DNA of 64,000 bases from Streptomyces griseosporeus (GTDB lineage: Bacteria > Actinomycetota > Actinomycetes > Streptomycetales > Streptomycetaceae): NCBI RefSeq assembly GCF_014656055.1, contig NZ_BNBR01000003.1, forward strand, positions 680,482 to 744,481, in the 5' to 3' direction. Position numbers and translations under genes: made by a program. The notes under the pieces were generated by a model. The model was not told where the DNA came from. It searched no databases and saw only the letters and a program-made list of their open reading frames with translations. This document shows positions 60,416 through 64,000 of the stretch, piece after piece (the first letter of the stretch is position 1; each line of letters opens with the position of its first letter).

Positions 60416-61186
60416 TCAGGCCTCCAGCCGGGCCATGTGGGTGGCGATCGCCGCGGCGTTGTTGACACCGGCCTGGCGGTCGAGCGAGATACGGTCGGCG
60501 ATGCGGCCGTCCTTGAGGAAGACGACGACGTCGGCGTGGGCCGCGGCCACCGGGTCGTGAGTGACCATCAGGGTGGTCTGGCCCTCCTGGTCCACCAGCA
60601 TCCGCATCATCCGCAGCACCTCGCGGGAGGTGACGGTGTCCAGGGCGCCGGTCGGCTCGTCCGCGAAGAGGACGTCGGGGCGGGTGACGAGGGCGCGGGC
60701 GAGGGCGACGCGCTGCTGCTGACCGCCGGACAGCTCACTGGGACGGTGTCCGGCGCGCTCGGCGAGTCCGACGGAGGCGAGCGCCTGGTCGACCTGCTCG
60801 CGGCTGACCTTGCGGCCGGCGAACCGGGAGGGCAGCTCCACGTTCTGCGCGGCCGTCAGGGACTCGACCAGGTTGAAGGCCTGGAACACGAATCCGACGT
60901 GCTTGCGGCGCAGTTCGGTGCGCTCCTTCTCGTTCTGCCGGCCGATGTCCGTGCCCGCGAGGATGATCTTGCCCTCGGAGGGCTGTTCGAGGCCGGCCGC
61001 GCACTGCAGCAGGGTCGACTTGCCGGAACCGGAGGGGCCCATGATCGCGGTGAAGGTGCCGCGGGGGAAGCTGAGGGAGACGCCGTCCAGAGCGGTCACC
61101 TGGCGTCCGCCGGTGCCGTGCACCTTGCGGAGGCCGTGGAGTTCGACCGCGTTCTGTGTGGGGGTGATGTGGCTCGTCGTCGTCAT
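60416..61186 (-). CDS. ABC transporter ATP-binding protein, MacB/LolD type
   Basis: This 256-residue ATPase powers the FtsX-type permease that follows it by 5 bp. Walker A is GPSGSGKST near residue 50, the Q-loop region is VFQAFNLVESLTAAQNVELP, the signature is LSGGQQQR, Walker B is VLFADEPTGALD and the H-loop is LMVTHDPVAAAHAD. The motif set is that of the drug and antimicrobial-peptide exporter class. Its promoter faces the two-component-system operon and includes CTCTAC half-sites. Confidence 0.95.
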   Translation of the reverse strand: MTTTSHITPTQNAVELHGLRKVHGTGGRQVTALDGVSLSFPRGTFTAIMGPSGSGKSTLLQCAAGLEQPSEGKIILAGTDIGRQNEKERTELRRKHVGFVFQAFNLVESLTAAQNVELPSRFAGRKVSREQVDQALASVGLAERAGHRPSELSGGQQQRVALARALVTRPDVLFADEPTGALDTVTSREVLRMMRMLVDQEGQTTLMVTHDPVAAAHADVVVFLKDGRIADRISLDRQAGVNNAAAIATHMARLEA

Positions 61187-61231
61187 GCATCGATTTCACC
61201 GTGCGGGGGGTGGCCCGGGCACTGACCCGCT

Positions 61232-61260
61232 CTCTACTCCTGAGGTAGAGCCAGCTCTAC
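61232..61260. promoter_or_regulatory. Putative response-regulator operator with three CTCTAC half-sites
   Basis: CTCTAC (61232-61237), GTAGAG (61245-61250) and CTCTAC (61255-61260) make overlapping dyads in the 146-bp gap between the divergent ABC-transporter and kinase operons. GTAGAGC-CA-GCTCTAC is perfect. It is the natural target of the NarL-type regulator encoded downstream. Confidence 0.7.
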
Positions 61261-61332
61261 TTCCGGACCGCGAGAGCGGTGCCTGCCGTGATCGCGGGGA
61301 TCCCGTAGAGGTCCGCTGGGTACGTTGGGCGC

Positions 61333-62550
61333 ATGCAACCCACAACGGCCTGGCAGGCCATGGCTCAGCGTCCCCTGAGCTTTCTGACCTCCAGCTGGCC
61401 CTGGCGGTCCCTCGCGTATCTGAGCGGCGGCGTCCTGGTCGGTGCCGCGGCGGTCCTCGTCTTCGCGGTCGGCCTGGCCGCGGGCCTGGCCCTGCTCGTC
61501 GTACTGATCGGGGTGGCGCCGCTGGTCGGCCTGGTGCTCGCCTCCACCGTGGTGGCCACGGTGGAGCGCCGGCGGCTGTCCCTGGTGGACCTCGACCGGC
61601 TGACCGACCCGCACCGCAGCCCGGACGCCCCGGGCCTGCGCGGCTGGGTGGCCACCCGGCTGAAGGAGCAGGCCACTTGGCGGGAGCTGGTGTTCACGCT
61701 GCTGTCCGCGGCGGCCCTGTGGTGGCTCGACCTCCTGGTGCTGGGCTTCTCCTTCGGGGTGCCGGCCACGCTGATCGCCTCGACGTCCAAGGAGACCTGG
61801 CCGTGGACGGTGTTCGCCGTGATCGTGCTGCTCACCTCGCCCTACACGGTGACCTCGTGGGCGGGCGCCCGCGCCGTGATGGCCCGTACGTTCCTCGCCC
61901 CGCGGGACAGGGAGCTGGGCGAGGAGCTGCGCGAGGTGCGCGCCTCGCAGTCGCGTCTGCTGGACTCCTTCGACGCCGAGCGGGTGCGGATCGAGCGCGA
62001 CCTGCACGACGGGGCCCAGCAGCATCTCGTGTCGCTGGGCATGACCCTGGCCCTGATGCGCCTGGACGTCGAGGAGGGCTCCACGCAGGACGAGTTGCTC
62101 ACCCAGGCCGAGAACCAGCTGTCGACCGCGCACCAGGAGTTGCGTGCCCTGATCCGGGGCCTCAACCCGCCGGTCCTCGCCGACCACGGACTCGTCGCGG
62201 CCATCGAGGACTACGCGGGCCGCTTCCCGATCCCGGTGACCGTGGACCTGAAGCTGCCCCAGCGGCTGCCCAGAAAGCTCGAGACGACGATGTACTACCT
62301 GATCAACGAGGCCATGACGAACATCGCCAAGCACAGCGGCGCCACGACCGCGCACGTCCACGGCCGGTACCATTCCGACCTGTTCATCCTCGACATCAAG
62401 GACGACGGCCGGGGCGGGCTCGACCCCGCGGGCAGCGGCGTGACCGGGCTCGCGGACCGGGTCGCCGCGCTCGACGGCCGGATGCGGGTGTCGAGCCCGG
62501 TCGGTGGTCCCACCCTGGTGCACGTGGAGGTCCCGTGTCGCTTCGCCTGA
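61333..62550 (+). CDS. Two-component sensor histidine kinase (NarL-partner type)
   Basis: This 405-residue kinase has about four hydrophobic segments in its N-terminal half (near residues 30-70 and 130-165) with short external loops, suggesting intramembrane sensing. The HisKA_3 phospho-acceptor region is ERVRIERDLHDGAQQHLVSL, with the histidine near residue 225. The ATPase domain contains NEAMTNIAKHSGA and DDGRGGLDPAGSG. Its stop overlaps the response-regulator start by 16 bp. It is divergent from the ABC exporter, a layout typical of cell-envelope stress and antibiotic self-resistance circuits. Confidence 0.93.
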   Translation: MQPTTAWQAMAQRPLSFLTSSWPWRSLAYLSGGVLVGAAAVLVFAVGLAAGLALLVVLIGVAPLVGLVLASTVVATVERRRLSLVDLDRLTDPHRSPDAPGLRGWVATRLKEQATWRELVFTLLSAAALWWLDLLVLGFSFGVPATLIASTSKETWPWTVFAVIVLLTSPYTVTSWAGARAVMARTFLAPRDRELGEELREVRASQSRLLDSFDAERVRIERDLHDGAQQHLVSLGMTLALMRLDVEEGSTQDELLTQAENQLSTAHQELRALIRGLNPPVLADHGLVAAIEDYAGRFPIPVTVDLKLPQRLPRKLETTMYYLINEAMTNIAKHSGATTAHVHGRYHSDLFILDIKDDGRGGLDPAGSGVTGLADRVAALDGRMRVSSPVGGPTLVHVEVPCRFA

Positions 62551-63182
62551 TCGTGGCCGAGGACGCCGTGCTGCTGCGCGAAGGCCTGGTCGGACTGCTG
62601 GAACGGGTCGGCCATGAGGTGGTGGCGGCCGTCGGCGACGCCGACGCCCTGGTCGAGGCGGTCCGCGCGGACCGGCCCGACCTGATCGTCACGGACGTCC
62701 GGATGCCGCCCTCGCTCGGCGACGACGGACTGCGCGCGTCGGTCGAGCTGCGCACGGAGTTCCCCGGGCTGCCCGTGCTGGTGCTCAGCCAGTACGTGGA
62801 GCGGTCCTACGCGCTGCGCCTGCTGGACTCGGGCGGCGGCGCCGGGGTGGGCTACCTGCTCAAGGAACGGGTGGGCAAGGTCGCGGACTTCACCTCCGCG
62901 ATCGAACGGGTCGCCGCCGGCGGGACCGTGGTGGACCCGGAGGTCATCCAGCAGCTGGTGCAGCTGCGCCAGGACCCGCTGGAGCGGCTCAGCGCCCGTG
63001 AGCGCGAGGTGCTCGCGCTGATCGCGGAGGGCCGCACCAACGCGAGCCTGGCCAAGCACCTGTTCATCAGCGAGGCGGCGGTGAACAAGCACATCGGCAA
63101 CATCTTCAACAAGCTGGACCTCCCCGTGGACACGGAGGGGCATCGCCGGGTGCTCGCGGTGCTGGCGTATCTGCGGGCGTGA
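62535..63182 (+). CDS. NarL-family response regulator
   Basis: This 215-residue regulator has a receiver domain with the phospho-acceptor aspartate near residue 54 in LIVTDVRMPP and a C-terminal LuxR-type helix-turn-helix (about residues 148-205; LSAREREVLALIAEGRTNAS, LFISEAAVNKHIGNIFNKL). It starts at a GTG inside the end of the kinase gene, with GTGGAGG upstream. It probably binds the CTCTAC dyads in the divergent promoter and controls the ABC exporter and its own operon. Confidence 0.94.
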   Translation: MSLRLIVAEDAVLLREGLVGLLERVGHEVVAAVGDADALVEAVRADRPDLIVTDVRMPPSLGDDGLRASVELRTEFPGLPVLVLSQYVERSYALRLLDSGGGAGVGYLLKERVGKVADFTSAIERVAAGGTVVDPEVIQQLVQLRQDPLERLSAREREVLALIAEGRTNASLAKHLFISEAAVNKHIGNIFNKLDLPVDTEGHRRVLAVLAYLRA

Positions 63183-63221
63183 CGGCCCGCGGCCGGCAAG
63201 CGTCCGGCCCGTGAAGCGGCA

Positions 63222-63257
63222 GACCCCGCCCACCCCCGGTGAGGGGTGGGCGGGGTC
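63222..63257. terminator. Bidirectional hairpin terminator
   Basis: The 15-bp perfect arms GACCCCGCCCACCCC and its complement with a six-base loop separate the convergent response-regulator and tauD2 genes. Confidence 0.88.
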
Positions 63258-63271
63258 GCGCGTTCGGGGGC

Positions 63272-64000
63272 TCAGTCGCACATGGCGACGAGGATGCGGC
63301 GCGTGCCCTCGAAGGGGCGGCGGCCGTGGCCCGTGAGGACGTTGTCGATGACGAGGACGTCGCCCTCGCGCCAGTCCACGTCGACCGCGAGGTCCAGGCC
63401 GACGTCACGGATGTGCGTGACGTACTCGTCGGGGATGGGGGCGCCGTCCGCGAACGTGACGTACTGCGGGAACTCCTCGGGCGGCAGGATGTCGTACAGC
63501 TCCTTGGCGGTCTCGTCGCCGAGTCCGGCCGGGTGCCACTGGTCGGCCTGGTTGAACCAGACCTCGGTGCCGGTCACCGGGTGCGTGGTGGTGGCCTGCC
63601 GGTGCTGGACCACGCGGATGCCGTCGGGACCCCACTCCCACTCCGCCTCCGCGGCCGCCAGATAGCGCTCCACCTCGGCCTTGTCGTCGGTCTCGAAGGT
63701 GTCCTGCCAGCTCTTGCCGAGGCCGTATCCGTCGTGCAGGTTCTGCACGTAGCGGATGCCGCCCGCGAAGGCCTCCCGGACCTCCGGGCGCAGCGAGTTC
63801 AGCCACAGCTCGCCGTCCACGACCGGGGTCGCGCCACCGGACTCGGCGGCCTTCTCGCAGTAGAACGCCAGCCGCGCCGGCCATCTGCGGGCGTAGTTCA
63901 GCTCGTTGTGCATGGAGATGGTGAAGCGCTGCGGGTACTCGGTCGAGGTGTAGAGGTTGCCCTTGACCCGGGTGCGGGGCGAGTTGCCGTGCACATACGG
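63272..64000 (-). CDS. SyrP/TauD-like amino acid beta-hydroxylase (5' end outside window)
   Basis: At least 240 C-terminal residues of an Fe(II)/2-oxoglutarate-dependent oxygenase are visible; the start lies beyond the right edge. The metal triad is intact: His-Asn-Glu in SMHNELNYARRWP and the distal histidine in LTGHGRRPF, with the 2-oxoglutarate-binding arginine in GTRRI. Relatives hydroxylate Asp, Asn or similar residues on NRPS carrier domains. It is clearly homologous to the protein at 47100, with parallel segments such as RLAFYCEKA and EVWFNQADQWHPAG, but it keeps the catalytic residues. It probably makes a beta-hydroxy amino acid in the lipopeptide. Confidence 0.92.
   Translation of the reverse strand, partial: PYVHGNSPRTRVKGNLYTSTEYPQRFTISMHNELNYARRWPARLAFYCEKAAESGGATPVVDGELWLNSLRPEVREAFAGGIRYVQNLHDGYGLGKSWQDTFETDDKAEVERYLAAAEAEWEWGPDGIRVVQHRQATTTHPVTGTEVWFNQADQWHPAGLGDETAKELYDILPPEEFPQYVTFADGAPIPDEYVTHIRDVGLDLAVDVDWREGDVLVIDNVLTGHGRRPFEGTRRILVAMCD

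Noticed and set aside
40261..64000. NRPS or PKS modules within the window
   Set aside because: No adenylation-condensation or ketosynthase motifs were found; the only ANL enzyme is the FAAL and the only carrier is the stand-alone ACP.

Overview
The window is high-GC actinomycete DNA. GTG and TTG starts, bldK-type peptide import genes, SARP and SpoIIE/RsbW-type regulators and a TTA-containing regulator all point to Streptomyces. It has two halves: conserved chromosome (about 1-40.3 kb) and one arm of a lipopeptide-type NRPS cluster (about 40.3-64.0 kb, running off the right edge).

Conserved half. Two complete five-gene Opp/Dpp-type peptide ABC transporter operons lie in tandem on the minus strand. 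The first (11510 down to 5306) has the permease-SBP-permease-ATPase-ATPase order of bldKA-E. The second (4891 to beyond the left edge) has the order SBP-permease-permease-ATPase-ATPase. typA and an orphan SBP lipoprotein follow. A small gene and a succinate dehydrogenase/fumarate reductase operon (membrane anchor, flavoprotein, iron-sulfur protein) run on the plus strand. Next come a GH18-like anchored protein, a coiled-coil membrane protein, a PAS-PAS-GAF-PP2C-ATPase protein, a small RsbW-like ATPase, a Nudix hydrolase, a SPOR protein, a GntR regulator, a DUF4190 membrane protein, a serpin, an SDR/LysR divergent pair, an SNF2 helicase, a DUF4132 protein carrying an exact 30-bp tandem array, and purU.

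Biosynthetic half. A glycosyltransferase with dTDP-glucose synthase and 4,6-dehydratase genes leads in. It is followed by an MbtH gene, a SARP-NB-ARC activator, an Sfp-type PPTase with a repetitive tail, a SyrP/TauD-like protein that lacks the usual metal-binding carboxylate, a flavin reductase, a TrmB/LuxR-type regulator with a TTA codon, a tiny exported peptide with PGWQ repeats, and a second MbtH gene. A tightly overlapped minus-strand operon (thioesterase, fatty acyl-AMP ligase, two acyl-CoA dehydrogenase-like enzymes, acyl carrier protein) should activate and desaturate the lipid starter. A drug-export-type ABC transporter and a divergent two-component system follow, then a second SyrP/TauD-like hydroxylase cut by the right edge. 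No NRPS module is visible in the window; the assembly line is presumably to the right.

How it fits together (inference). The FAAL loads a fatty acid on the ACP, the ACAD-like enzymes introduce double bonds, and NRPSs outside the window, activated by the PPTase and helped by MbtH proteins, build the peptide. The hydroxylase tailors an amino acid and the ABC/TCS unit gives export or self-protection. A sequence related to TAGGAATRCCGTAGAGCC or GTATAGAGCC lies about 50-90 bp upstream of mbtH1, mbtH2, tauD1 and the lipid operon, suggesting one regulon. The least explained items are the PGWQ peptide beside the TTA-containing regulator and the TauD protein with a broken metal triad.
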